Shown: positions 11,051 through 20,262, numbered from the stretch's first letter. The stretch is 64,000 bases of DNA from Laburnicola sp. R22_1 (GCA_014281115.1 JACONQ010000010.1:2046001-2110000), one strand, 5' to 3'. Numbers and translations are program-made. The notes: a model not told the origin generated them from the sequence alone.

Positions 11051-12503
11051 TCCCGGCGATCGCGCGGCCGTTCGTGAGCGAGCGGGCGGCGAAGACATTG
11101 GACCTCGTGCGCTGCCACTCCCTTCTCTCCTTACCTCTTCTAATACCATGCATAGGTCGAGAAGTTCGTCGAAGAAGAATGCCTCCCCGCCGACGAAGTC
11201 TACCTCCGCCAGATCGGCGAGACCACACAACAACGCTTTTCCTCGCACCCTCCCATCATCGAAGACCTGAAAAAAACGCGCCAGAGAGCTCGGCTTGTGG
11301 AACATGTTCCTGCCCAAGAACCACTTCAAAGAAGGCGCTGGGTTCAGCAATCTCGAGTATGGCCTGATGGCGGAGTATCTGGGCAAGAGCCGGACGGCGA
11401 GCGAGGCGACGAATTGCGCGGCGCCGGATACGGGCAACATGGAGGTGCTGGCGAAATATGGGACTGCAGAGCAGAAGAAGAGGTGGTTGGCGCCGTTGCT
11501 GGAGGGCAAAATCAGGAGCGGGTTCCTGATGACGGAGCCGCAGGTTGCGAGTAGTGATGCGACGAACATCGAGATGACCATTCAGCGGGATGGTGATGAT
11601 TATGTGCTCAACGGCTCGGTGCGTTGCCCTCTCCTCCCACCATATATCCTTTCCTTCTTATCACATTGCTGATGGCGAGCGTAGAAATGGTGGTCCTCTG
11701 GCATCGGCGACCCCCGGTGCGAAATCTACATCGTCCTGGGCAAGACCGACCCCGGGAACCCAGACAAATGCAAGCAGCAGTCCGTCATCCTCGTCCCGCA
11801 CACCACGCCTGGCATCACCATCCACCGCATGCTCTCCGTCTTCGGCTACGACGACGCGCCCCACGGCCACGGCCACGTGACCTTCACCAACGTGCGCGTC
11901 CCCGCCTCCAACATGGTGCTCGGCGAGGGCGACGGCTTCAAGATCATCCAGGGCCGCCTCGGCCCCGGCCGCGTCCACCACGCCATGCGCTCCATCGGGG
12001 CCGCTGAGAAGGCCCTCGAGTGGTTCCTCGCGCGCCTCAACGACGAGCGCAAGAAGCCGTTCGGCGAAATGCTGCACAAGCACGGCATCATGCTCGACCG
12101 CGTGGCGCGCTCGCGCATCGAGATCGACGCCGCCATCAAGATCGACGAGTCGGACGCCAAGGGCGCGCTGAAAGAAATCGCAGAGGTGAAAGTGCTTGTC
12201 CCGCAGGTCAATCTCACGGTTATCGATCGCGCGATCCAGGCGTATGGCGGCGCGGGCGTCAGCCAGGACACGCCGCTCGCGGCTATGTACGGCAATGGGC
12301 GGACGATGCGCATCGTTGATGGGCCCGACGAGGTGCATCTGCTGCAGCTGGGGAGGAACGAGAATAAGCGCGGGGTGGCGCATAAGCGGAGGTTGGAGGC
12401 GCAGAAGCGCAAGGGCGAGGCGCTGTGCAGGAAGTATGGGATTGAGCCCAGGGATCCGCTGTTTTTGGGGAGGAGCACGGGGGAGGCGAAGAGTAGGTTG
12501 TAG
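10918..12503 (+). pseudogene. Acyl-CoA dehydrogenase (ACAD10/11-like), 5' end replaced by LTR sequence and frameshifted
   Basis: Acyl-CoA dehydrogenases oxidise acyl-CoA to enoyl-CoA with FAD. Exons by splice sites and conservation: up to 11106, 11156-11618 and 11685-12503, with introns of 49 and 66 bases (GT...AG). Recognisable blocks are [10 protein letters not shown], the substrate/FAD motif [20 protein letters not shown] across intron 2, and Y-G-G-A-G-V-S-Q-D near the C-terminus; the protein ends S-R-L. Two lesions are visible. First, the N-terminus before I-P-A-I-A-R-P-F-V-S is LTR sequence, and an ATG inside the LTR (10918) is in frame with exon 1. Second, a run of seven A at 11270-11276 shifts the frame of exon 2, with a stop at 11552-11554; six A would restore it. 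The insertion could be a true mutation or an assembly error. Confidence 0.85.
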
Positions 12504-13422
12504 GTTGTAGGTTGTAGCTAGCTTATATGTTAGGTGGGTGATTAGGTGTGCATAGTTGGATTTGGTTAAAAGAAAATGCTAGCGGCTATGTATATGCTGC
12601 ATTTACACTGCTGTACGCATCTGCTGCTTGACGATTGTGCATCTGTGCATCTGTGCGAGCGTGCTATAATCTGTGTATTTGTATTTGCCCTGCTTGCTGT
12701 GGTACTCGTTGTTTTGGGCGGAGTAGACTACGTCACATGGTGTTGTACTGTTTGTTGGGTCGCGGGCTTGCGCCATCTCTACGACTATATATTTCTTCTT
12801 CCCACGACGGACCGGGGTGATAGTCATATGTCCCATCCACCGAGTTTGGAGAGATTGGTGTAGAAGAAAATGGGAAGGAGATAGAATATCTGCTTCTGCA
12901 TTCTCAATCAGATCAGTGTATGGACGTTAGCTTACACCTTATATAACCGAAACGTAATAAAGATCAAGGTAAAAAGAGTGATTTATATACGGCTGTGTTA
13001 CCAAGTCAACTCACATGCGCCGGGGCATTCGGAACCACAACTCTGCTCCCCAACCCGGAATCGGGGATTTTATTATATCCCGAGCGCGTGGCAATGGCTT
13101 CGCACAACCACAGGTCTGACAGCCGTTCACAAATAAGGTACTGCAGTCGAGGTAGCTGAAGTCTCCGCGACGACGGGTATCTTTCCTAGCTGCGGACCAT
13201 CGTGGTCCTGGCTGCCGGGCCCACGCACGTCATTGCGCGGCCGTGGTTCTTGGCACCCCTCGGCGGGCTGGACTCCGTGCCAGAAGGTTGCGAGCGGGCG
13301 CCCGCGACTAGGCCGGAAGCAAGTGGCGAGTGGGTCGGCTGACATCGCCACATCGCCATCGTTCATGGTTGCCGCACGATAGGAGATACTGAGACGGGGA
13401 AGATAGTGCTTGGATGCCGCAC
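12504..13422. other. Intergenic, no supported gene
   Basis: 3' flank of the dehydrogenase: three tandem copies of a TAGGTTG unit cover the stop codon region (12496-12520), followed by T-rich and mixed sequence. Open frames here lack coding character. Confidence 0.5.
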
Positions 13423-13438
13423 GGATTGATGCTGTTCA

Positions 13439-13513
13439 ATGGTTAGGCTTCACATGCTTCTGGGAGCCGCACTACAACACTTTACGAGAACGCAATCAAC
13501 GCCAACAGATCGA
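13439..13513 (+). mobile_element. Short insertion alpha-1 (75 bases) with 16-base target duplication
   Basis: The 16-base sequence GGATTGATGCTGTTCA occurs at 13423-13438 and again at 13514-13529. The 75 bases between them start ATGGTTAGGC and end ACAGATCGA. A 67-base relative sits inverted at 18045-18111, again between direct duplications of a different sequence. No coding capacity; mechanism unknown. Confidence 0.7.
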
Positions 13514-13573
13514 GGATTGATGCTGTTCATATTATTCAAGCTATTCCACGGTGCTTTTGTATCGACTGCACTT

Positions 13574-13791
13574 TCAGTGGTTGAGTACACCGCTAGCAGT
13601 CTCCGGTCCCATGCCTCGCCATCGTGGCCGCTGCAGCGTAACCAGTTTGGGCGGATCCTCCTGGGGAGACGCGCGCTTGAGCCCTGGGGCGGTGGTGTTG
13701 AGTGTGGGGTGATCGTGTGGCAACCAGTTTGTCGGTTCCAGTCATCGCACCAGCTGTGAAATCCGAAAACACCTATGTTTAAAAAGGCCTA
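13574..13791 (+). mobile_element. SINE-like element, 5' part (interrupted)
   Basis: The 15-base sequence GTATCGACTGCACTT is present at 13559-13573 and at 15740-15754. If the Fot-B transposon and the short insertion at 13650-13721 are removed, about 226 bases remain between the duplications (this part plus 15650-15739). The start C-A-G-T-G-G-T-T-G-A-G-T-A resembles a tRNA-type pol III box A, a weaker GGTCCCATGCC could be box B, and the other end is A-rich. This is inference; it could also be another kind of insertion. Confidence 0.4.
13650..13721 (+). mobile_element. Short insertion beta (72 bases) with 10-base target duplication
   Basis: AACCAGTTTG flanks it at 13640-13649 and 13722-13731. 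The inserted sequence is also present at the 3' end of the membrane-protein gene (20054-20133). Its core, CGCGCTTGAGCCCTGG after a CTGGGGAGA block, resembles the Alu-domain part of signal recognition particle (7SL) RNA, so it may be a retro-copied RNA fragment. That identification is a guess from one motif. Confidence 0.5.
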
Positions 13792-15647
13792 AGCCGCCCC
13801 ACCGACCTATGGCGCACGCGCCCGAATAGGCAACCTCCTCATCAAAATTGTATTCTGTATAGCAATTTTTCATGTTTCAACTTTCAAAACTATTTGAAAA
13901 CGAAGCTAGTCAGTCTACCGAGCCATCTAGATAATTTTCCCCGTTGCCCGCCTCGTCTACGACCTCTGGCGGACCTCGTCGTCGCTCCACGGCCTTAGCG
14001 AAGCCCATCCTTTGCCGAAGCCTTCTGTGACCGCTCCTGTGCAATCTTGATATCGTCAAGCCCTGCAAAGCTAACATTAAGGTCTACTTTGACCTTCGTG
14101 CGTTTATTAGGCTTTAGATCCTCGACTTGAGCCTCAAGTCTGGCAATACGCGCCTCAGCTGCAGCCAGCTCAGTCAATTGCTGCGACCAACCCTTCATTA
14201 GCGCCTTCTCTACCCGCTGTTGCGCCCTAGATCCTTGTCCATCTGCCAGATTTGCCAATAGACAGGGTATCTCTTGAGGTCTAGATGGTGTACGAACTAT
14301 GGGTGATCGCTTGCGCTTCTGGGGTGGGCTCGGAGTCGTTGGAGGTACTATAACCTTCTGATTGCACGGTAGTTGTGAAGAATCGAGGACCTTTCTAGGG
14401 TTGTACGGATGTATACTAGCTGTACGGAACCCCATCGTGATATGATTGGCTGTGACACGGCCTCGAGCGTCTGCGTATAGCATGAGGAAGCGATTGCGCT
14501 TGACTAGTGCTGCATCGGATAGGGCTGACAGCCTATCTAGCTCCCGACGGTAATTCTGCTTTAGTGGGCCAAAGAATGACAGATTAAGAGGCTGAAGTAG
14601 GTGCGAAGTGTGAGGAGGCAAGTATAGGACGAAGATCCGATTAGTTTTGGCCGTCCACATAAATTCTGTCGTCGCATGCGAGCCGTGACTATCGCAGATG
14701 AGAAGGCGCCAGTCAGATAAGTCGTCAGGCGTACTTTCTAGTAGAAATTTAGTCTCCAGCCACCACAGACTAATATTATTCGATGTCCAGCCATTTTCGG
14801 ACACTGTATAGTGCCAATCAGGCGCGTTGTCGATGGGGAACTAGGTACTTTGAAGCCCTGCGCCCTTAAATATGACGAGAGGCTTGATGGAGCGGCCCTC
14901 GGCGCTGGCGCATTCTATAATTGATACCCAATCAGTTGATCCAGGCTCTTTCACCTACGTACGCTTGGATCCTGACTTCGTCACAGGTCCTAGTACCCTC
15001 CCATTGCTACTGCTGCCTTGCCGAAGGCCGTGTTCGTCCATATTCCAGATATTGGATAGTTTGATGCGGTGTTCGCTAACGATAGCCTTTAATACAGTGA
15101 AGAACCCTTTAAGAGTCGATTTGTCTGACCCATTAACGCGTGCTTTATCGAGTGATCGACCGATTAGGGTGGTAATAGTCGGATTACGAGCTCTGAAGCC
15201 GGCAATCCAATTCTTGCCTACAGGAATGTGGTCGCCGTTAACGCGTGCGATGCAATTAGCCATTTCGCGTACAGTAGCATGGCTTGGAGCGCGCCAAAGG
15301 CTATGCTCCTCGACTATCCAATCAGCGAGCCATCTCTCCTAATCAGGAGAGAGCTTCTGGCGTGGTAACTGTGCAGATACCGCATCGGTGCGGCCATTGA
15401 GGCGGTTTCGAAGTGTGGAGGGTGGGATCGCGTAGTCTGAGGCTATGGACCGTACCGAGGCGCCTTGCAGCATCTCGGCTTCATATATTGCGTGCTTGAG
15501 ATTATGGGGACTGTATTGAGGCTCCATATCTACAATTATATGTGATAATTATATGTGGTTGTGGAGATATTGCAGTTGGAAGAATTCTGTGTGCGCGAAC
15601 GCGTCGCGCGCGATAGGTGGGGTGCGCCATAGGTCGGTGGGGCGGCT
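13792..15647 (-). mobile_element. Fot-B: Fot1/pogo-type transposon, 1856 bases
   Basis: Perfect 26-base terminal inverted repeats (13792-13817 and 15622-15647, beginning AGCCGCCCCACC) are bounded by TA at 13790-13791 and 15648-15649. It carries one transposase gene on the minus strand. The internal direct repeat typical of the other elements is weak here, with a period of 16 at the right end only. It is inserted in a SINE-like element. Confidence 0.92.
13995..15527 (-). pseudogene. Fot-B transposase with three in-frame TAG codons
   Basis: One continuous frame from ATG at 15527, 510 codons before the terminal stop, broken only by TAG at 15339-15341, 14955-14957 and 14841-14843. At the last site the Fot-F relative has Trp (T-T-W-F-P). 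Domain order: psq-type helix-turn-helix (S-I-A-S-D-Y-A-I-P-P-S-T-L-R-N-R), CENP-B-like DNA-binding region (W-R-A-P-S-H-A-T-V-R-E-M-A-N), then the DDE core with N-I-W-N-M-D-E-H-G, L-L-I-C-D-S-H-G-S-H and L-Q-P-L-N-L-S-F-F. The third catalytic Asp is therefore Asn. A coiled-coil stretch lies near the C-terminus; there is no zinc knuckle. Inactive. Closest to Fot-F in this window. Confidence 0.9.
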
Positions 15648-15649
15648 TA

Positions 15650-15739
15650 GTTATAGCGCCTCCTGTTTTACCCTTACCGTGTTGAGTGAGGACCTAGCGT
15701 ACCAAGTCGATACAGCTCCCACGGGTAAACGTAAAGAAA
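15650..15739 (+). mobile_element. SINE-like element, 3' part
   Basis: Continuation of 13574-13791 on the other side of Fot-B, ending in an A-rich tail (GTAAAGAAA) at the second copy of the 15-base duplication. GCGCCTCC at 15656 and GGAGGCGC at 15754 form an inverted pair. Confidence 0.4.
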
Positions 15740-15754
15740 GTATCGACTGCACTT

Positions 15755-16136
15755 GGAGGCGCAAGTGGGCGATAGGAAATGTGCGCTGAGCTCCAGAGAA
15801 CGTTTATCGCTTGCATCGAAAATCCATCCTCAAAACTCGCTTCTGGGAAACATTTGGACAAATGTGAGAACGTGCATTAGTTCAAGCCATTCAAACTTTC
15901 TATTGGACAACGGAAAGCTCCACCACCGCTTCGTGCCACCCTCACCGATTTGATTTTTATGATTTCCCATTTCACGGCAGCGACTGGTTCTAATCAAACC
16001 CTTTGTTTCAGCCCTCTTAATGATGGCGTCAACTCGCCGTTCCTGCCTAAATGGCTGATCGGTAGGCGATGAGACCACTTATTCTTCCTCAAGAAGCAGA
16101 TGCCTTGGCAGATTATCAAAAGCAACAAGTTGCCTA
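15755..16136. other. Intergenic, nothing recognised
   Basis: GC-balanced single-copy-looking DNA between Fot-B and Fot-C. The frames present are short and overlap on both strands, with no motif. Confidence 0.4.
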
Positions 16137-17981
16137 ACGTGCCCCACCATCGAAATGCGCACACCATCGAAATGCGCACAAAATGCAGCGACCAATGTTT
16201 GCACGGGAATAGCACAACACTACAATAAGCTATCTAAGCGTAAAATAGCTAGAATTAATCCTCTACTTCTGCTGCATCTTTCTTGCATGTGCGCTTGTTA
16301 TGTCCTGCCTTGCCGCAGTTCTTGCAGTGTCGAATACCTCCCGCACTACTACCTGTGCGCACCCTCTCCTGACGCCTCTCCGCCTCTAACTGAGCATCAA
16401 CATTCCTTTGCCCAACTATATCCTCTGCCTCTGCCTGCGATAGGGTCCCTCCCTTCTGGATCCGCTTTTTCTTGCGCTTCTTACGTTCAGATGCTGCCTG
16501 GTTTGCCTCCTCAAGGTTAGCTATCCTAGCCTCAAGTAACGTGTGTGAGTGCACCTTCAAAGTTGATCCCTTTTTGACCTGTAAGACCATCTCAATAATA
16601 GAATCGGGTGAAGAGCTCTTATGGTCCCTTATTCTCTTCACAATAAGCGTAGTTTGAGCCTCTACCTCCCAGGCATTGCTTGGTGTTTTGGGTTGCCAGG
16701 GGGCAAGCCCTGATGCAGGTGGTGTTGGCGTACGAGGCTTCACTTCAAGCCTAGATAACACGACCTCTGGATTGTATGGAACTAAGCCTGTTGCTCTAAA
16801 GCTTGACAAGATATTGTCCTTTGAGAACGCCTTATTAAACACTGGCCTGAAGGTGGCTAGAAAGGCTTTTTTATCGATGTGGTGGATGTAGCTGTCTGCC
16901 AAGCCTCTGAGTTCCTTCTTGTACGCCTGCTTCAGTGGGGCAAAACAACCTACATCAAGCGGCTGCAGGATATGCGACGAGTGTGGAGGCATACAGAGGG
17001 CAATAATCCTGTTCTCCTCACACAGATCCTGGAAGGCAAGTGACTGGTGGCTCTCGTGGCCGTCGATAATAAGCAGGCGGTGACTGCCTACTGTGCGAGC
17101 CTCCGTATGCTGGATAAAGTGGTGCAACCAAGCAAGACCAAGCTCGTTCGTTGTCCAGCCGTTGTCACTAACACCTATCCTCCAATCCTTCGAGTTATTG
17201 TAATACCAGGCCTGGTCGTGGTGCTTTGCTTTGAGGATAAGGAAGGGTGGAATAGACCATCCCATCGCGTTGATACCAGCAATCAACGTCACCCACTCAC
17301 GATCGCCAGGTTGAACTCCAAGTGGCTTAGTGCGCCTTTCCGACGCTGTTACCACCTTGACAGACCCTCCAACGCCTATCTGGAAGCCTGTCTCATCAAA
17401 GTTGTAGGTGTCTTCGTCTAGGATACTGTACTTGGCTTTAACATTGCGTACAAGGTCGAACCACGGGCTGATTATCGCTGGATTTCTGCATAGAACTCTC
17501 TGGTGATCGCGCTGCCTCGTGATCTGAGATTTTATCTCAGGCTTTCGGCGTACGAGCCTGTAGGCCCAGTTTTCTGCAACTTGGCTACTACCACGAGCAG
17601 CTAGCAGCTGGTTGGCCATTTCTCGTACATAGCTAAGCGTAGGGGCAAAGCCTCGCGCGTCGAGCTTCCTTACGTATTGTACAATGGCCTCCTCTTCATG
17701 CCTCTGGAGCTTTGAGCGATTAGGTTGAATATCGCGTCGTGAAGCCTTTCCAGCGCGTCGGTTGCGGAGGGTGCTTTCATGTACGTTATAGAGGTGCGCA
17801 GCTCGTCGCTGGGTAAGTAACGCATTTGATTTGATAGCTTGGATAGCTTGGATAACTCTGTCTTCAGTAGGAAGCAACTCAAGATTAGGTAGTTGAGACA
17901 TTATAAGGGAAGGTTAAAAGTGGTGTGGGCTTGGCAGAGTGCGCATTTCGATGGTGTGCGCATTTCGATGGTGGGGCACGT
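16137..17981 (-). mobile_element. Fot-C: intact Fot1/pogo-type transposon, 1845 bases
   Basis: Perfect 43-base terminal inverted repeats at 16137-16179 and 17939-17981, bounded by TA (16135-16136 and 17982-17983). Each repeat contains two tandem copies of CACCATCGAAATGCGCA (16145-16161 and 16162-16178), probably transposase binding sites. The transposase gene is uninterrupted, so the element may be able to move. Confidence 0.95.
16255..17901 (-). CDS. Fot-C transposase, DD35D, 548 aa, intact
   Basis: Transposase that would bind the terminal repeats and cut and paste the element at TA. Domains in order: a psq/CENP-B N-type helix-turn-helix (about residues 15-55, R-R-A-A-H-L-Y-N-V-H-E-S-T-L-R), a second CENP-B/Tc5-like DNA-binding region (65-125), and the DDE_1 catalytic core with Asp169 (YNFDETGF), Asp280 (I-I-D-G-H-E-S-H) and Asp316 (L-Q-P-L-D-V-G-C-F). 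The last two are 36 apart, the DD35D spacing of Fot1/pogo. Then come a basic coiled coil and a C-terminal CCHC zinc knuckle (C-K-N-C-G-K-A-G-H-N-K-R-T-C). The ATG at 17901 is just inside the terminal repeat and is the first in frame. There are no stops and no frameshift, in contrast with Fot-A, B, E and F. Fot-D is the nearest relative. Confidence 0.95.
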   Translation of the reverse strand: MSQLPNLELLPTEDRVIQAIQAIKSNALLTQRRAAHLYNVHESTLRNRRAGKASRRDIQPNRSKLQRHEEEAIVQYVRKLDARGFAPTLSYVREMANQLLAARGSSQVAENWAYRLVRRKPEIKSQITRQRDHQRVLCRNPAIISPWFDLVRNVKAKYSILDEDTYNFDETGFQIGVGGSVKVVTASERRTKPLGVQPGDREWVTLIAGINAMGWSIPPFLILKAKHHDQAWYYNNSKDWRIGVSDNGWTTNELGLAWLHHFIQHTEARTVGSHRLLIIDGHESHQSLAFQDLCEENRIIALCMPPHSSHILQPLDVGCFAPLKQAYKKELRGLADSYIHHIDKKAFLATFRPVFNKAFSKDNILSSFRATGLVPYNPEVVLSRLEVKPRTPTPPASGLAPWQPKTPSNAWEVEAQTTLIVKRIRDHKSSSPDSIIEMVLQVKKGSTLKVHSHTLLEARIANLEEANQAASERKKRKKKRIQKGGTLSQAEAEDIVGQRNVDAQLEAERRQERVRTGSSAGGIRHCKNCGKAGHNKRTCKKDAAEVED

Positions 17982-18044
17982 TAATACTAAGGAGTACGTA
18001 AAAGTATAGGATGAGCCGATTTCGCTAGGATGAAAGTTCTTTGA

Positions 18045-18111
18045 TCGACCTGTTGGCGTTGATTGCGTTCTCGTAAAGTGTTGTACCGCGAAGCATGTGA
18101 AGCCTTACCAT
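18045..18111 (-). mobile_element. Short insertion alpha-2 (67 bases) with 14-base target duplication
   Basis: TGAAAGTTCTTTGA occurs at 18031-18044 and 18112-18125. On the minus strand the sequence between begins ATGGTAAGGCTTCACATG and ends CAACAGGTCGA, matching alpha-1 (13439-13513) apart from an internal 8-base gap and a few substitutions. The two copies have different duplications and opposite orientation, so they are independent insertions. Confidence 0.7.
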
Positions 18112-18781
18112 TGAAAGTTCTTTGACGCAATAGATCGTAAGTTCGTCAGCGCGCTAGAGATAATATGTTACGTCTAATGTTTTTAACGGCCTATACGGAT
18201 TATTTAGTCAACGTACGCGAAGGGTTAAGCTAAAGGGAAAACGAGGATATCCTTGGGCAGCAAAAGCGCACTCAAGGCGCTCGTCAAATCATTAAACAGG
18301 CCACTGCCAGGAATAATCGATGTAGTTGAGAAGCTAACCCACCGGCACAACACTGACAAAATTTCATGCCCATTAACCTCGTGGCCAGCTGTTTGGCCAG
18401 CCACCCGCTTTGACCATCCGCTTAGACCACTCGTTTAACGATTCCCCGGGGAAGAGAATCCGGCTCCACGCGATGTTACACGCCTCCCCGCTAAACGAGC
18501 TGAAGTTGCGCGTCAGGGCGTTTTCCATACAACTTTGTTCCTTGCGGTGGCTCACGCCATCAGCCCGCTCTTGGGAAGGGAGGTTCTCCGAGCACCAAAA
18601 CCATAAGTATCTCACAGCAATGGCGCACTCTCGAAGACTTAGCCTGTGACAGGCGGTAGATTTTGTTTATTTTGGCTTGCATAAATGCAGTGCTTGCGAT
18701 CCGGTTGGCCGCAACATGTGCACGGTGTTCTTGCGGTGATTTTTGGCGATCGTAAGGGTGGGATTTATATGAACGGCATGC

Positions 18782-18789
18782 TATATAAA
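18782..18789 (+). promoter_or_regulatory. TATA-like box of the membrane-protein gene
   Basis: TATATAAA about 95 bases before the ATG at 18883, in an otherwise mixed sequence. Position suits a core promoter. Confidence 0.4.
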
Positions 18790-18882
18790 TTCCAAATGTC
18801 ACCAGACGTTCTCGTCTCAATGAATCCATCAAAGTAAAAGTCTCTTCAATCATTACTTCGAACCTTCACTACCACGATCAGC

Positions 18883-20085
18883 ATGGAAAAGGGTCCGCCG
18901 CCACCGGGTGGGAATACCACCAACACTACCCCAGGAATCGTGGGAATTTCATGCTTACTTACGATCACACTGATTGTGTATGGAGTGCGCATGTACGCCC
19001 GAATTCGACCCACCTTCAAGCTGGCCGCTCCTGATTATATAGTCTCGTTGGCTTTCGTAAGTACCTGTAACAGTAGTCTGCCCTGGCTATCGCTGATTGT
19101 TCATGACAGCTATGCGAAGTAGCCGCATTGATTAATTTATTCATGGCTATATCTGTCGGCTTCGGACGTGACGAGTACTATCTGTCGCCGGGTGCTCTAA
19201 GGACGATGTTCATCAACTTCTTCGCGGTGGGATTTGCGGGGTTTTGGGCATCTTCCCTCGCAAGGATGTCGATAGGGAGCATGCTTCTTCGCCTCGAAGT
19301 ATCCAACAACTGGCGAGTGGTGCTCAAGGTCTTAACCTTGACCCAGCTATGCCTGCCGATGTCGTTCACCGTCGTTGCTCTTTTTCGTTGCCGCCCAATC
19401 CGCGCCATGTGGGAACATGTGGATGGCGGAGTTTGCTGGTCAGGCCACAGGTCGCGAATCTACGGCTTCATAAATTCAGGTTGGTTTGAAATTGATTATC
19501 CACGCTGGTAGATGCTAAAGTATAAAAGGGATTGGCATAGTAAGCGACCTCGTGTTCGCTATTATGCCTCTATATTTCATCTGGTCGTTGCACCGGCCTG
19601 TCATGGAGAAGATACTCATAAGCATCCTCATGACACTTGGAACGTTTGCGGCCATAATCGAAGCATACGTGGTCTACAGAGTAGCCACTTGGAACAGTGA
19701 TAAAGATCCTCTTAAGGCTTGGGTGCCAGTGACATGGTGGTATCGAGTCGCAGAGATAGTCCTCATTACTGCAGCTTGTACACCGTTCCTTAAGCCGCTT
19801 GTCGAGCGCATACTCGATCGATTCGGCGCACCACAGTTCCGCTTTAGGACAATGGAATTAAACACCTTTCAGTCTGGTCAAGGGGCTGCACCGGAGAACG
19901 TTGCGAAGATGGGCTCTTCAAAGCAATCGACAAATGGAGAGCAAAACTCGATAAAACAAACTCCTAGCCAGGCAACCGACAGGACATCTACTGACAGGTT
20001 CGATGGCGCCAGGGATGTGGTAAGGCTTTGTAGAGAGAAGGATTGTGCGGATGGGGCGGATCCTCCTCGGGAGACGCGCGCTTGA
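18883..20085 (+). CDS. Fungal rhodopsin-domain (Pth11-like) integral membrane protein, 362 aa
   Basis: Three exons: 18883-19056, 19110-19479 and 19541-20085. Introns of 53 (GTAAGT...CAG) and 61 bases (GTTGGT...TAG) keep the frame. The product has several hydrophobic segments (I-V-G-I-S-C-L-L-T-I-T-L-I-V near the start; I-N-L-F-M-A-I-S-V; F-A-V-G-F-A-G-F-W-A; C-L-P-M-S-F-T-V-V-A-L-F; S-D-L-V-F-A-I-M-P-L-Y-F-I-W; I-S-I-L-M-T-L-G-T-F-A-A-I). It shows family hallmarks: R-M-Y-A-R near the first loop, F-G-R-D-E, C-R-P-I-R-A-M-W, S-D-L-V-F-A-I-M-P, and W-W-Y-R-V-A-E-I. The family is common in plant-associated ascomycetes, in part as Pth11-type GPCRs; the ligand is unknown. The hydrophilic tail is Ser/Thr/Gln rich, and the last residues and stop codon lie in sequence shared with insertion beta, so the C-terminus may have been changed recently. 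Confidence 0.82.
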
Positions 20086-20118
20086 GCCCTGGGGGCCAGT
20101 GGCGGTGGTGTTGAGTGT

Positions 20119-20262
20119 GTGGGTGATCGTGTGGGTGATCGTGTGGGTGATCGTGTGGGTGATCGTGTGGGTGATCGTGTGGGTGATCGTGTGGGTGATC
20201 GTGTGGGTGATCGTATGGGTGATCGTGTGGGTGATCGTGTGGGTCGTCGTGTGGGTCGTCGT
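20119..20262 (+). repeat. 12-base minisatellite, 12 units
   Basis: Unit GTGGGTGATCGT repeated from 20119; the ninth unit starts with A and the last two read GTGGGTCGTCGT. It begins 34 bases after the stop codon of the membrane-protein gene. The related copy at 13650-13721 has a single unit, so the array expanded here. Confidence 0.9.

Larger units (their letters stand above)
17984..18882. other. Intergenic and upstream region of the membrane-protein gene
   Basis: No gene supported. It contains short insertion alpha-2 (18045-18111) and, near the downstream gene, a TATA-like box. Confidence 0.5.

Noticed and set aside
11661..12383. Long minus-strand open frame (240 codons) opposite the acyl-CoA dehydrogenase
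   Set aside because: It mirrors the high-GC third positions of the dehydrogenase exon 3, has no motif, and composition explains it.
13439..13759. Small plus-strand protein starting M-V-R-L-H-M-L-L
   Set aside because: The frame begins inside insertion alpha-1 and runs through beta; it is an accident of the inserted DNA.
20119..20262. CRISPR-like array
   Set aside because: Units are contiguous 12-mers without spacers, and the genome is eukaryotic.
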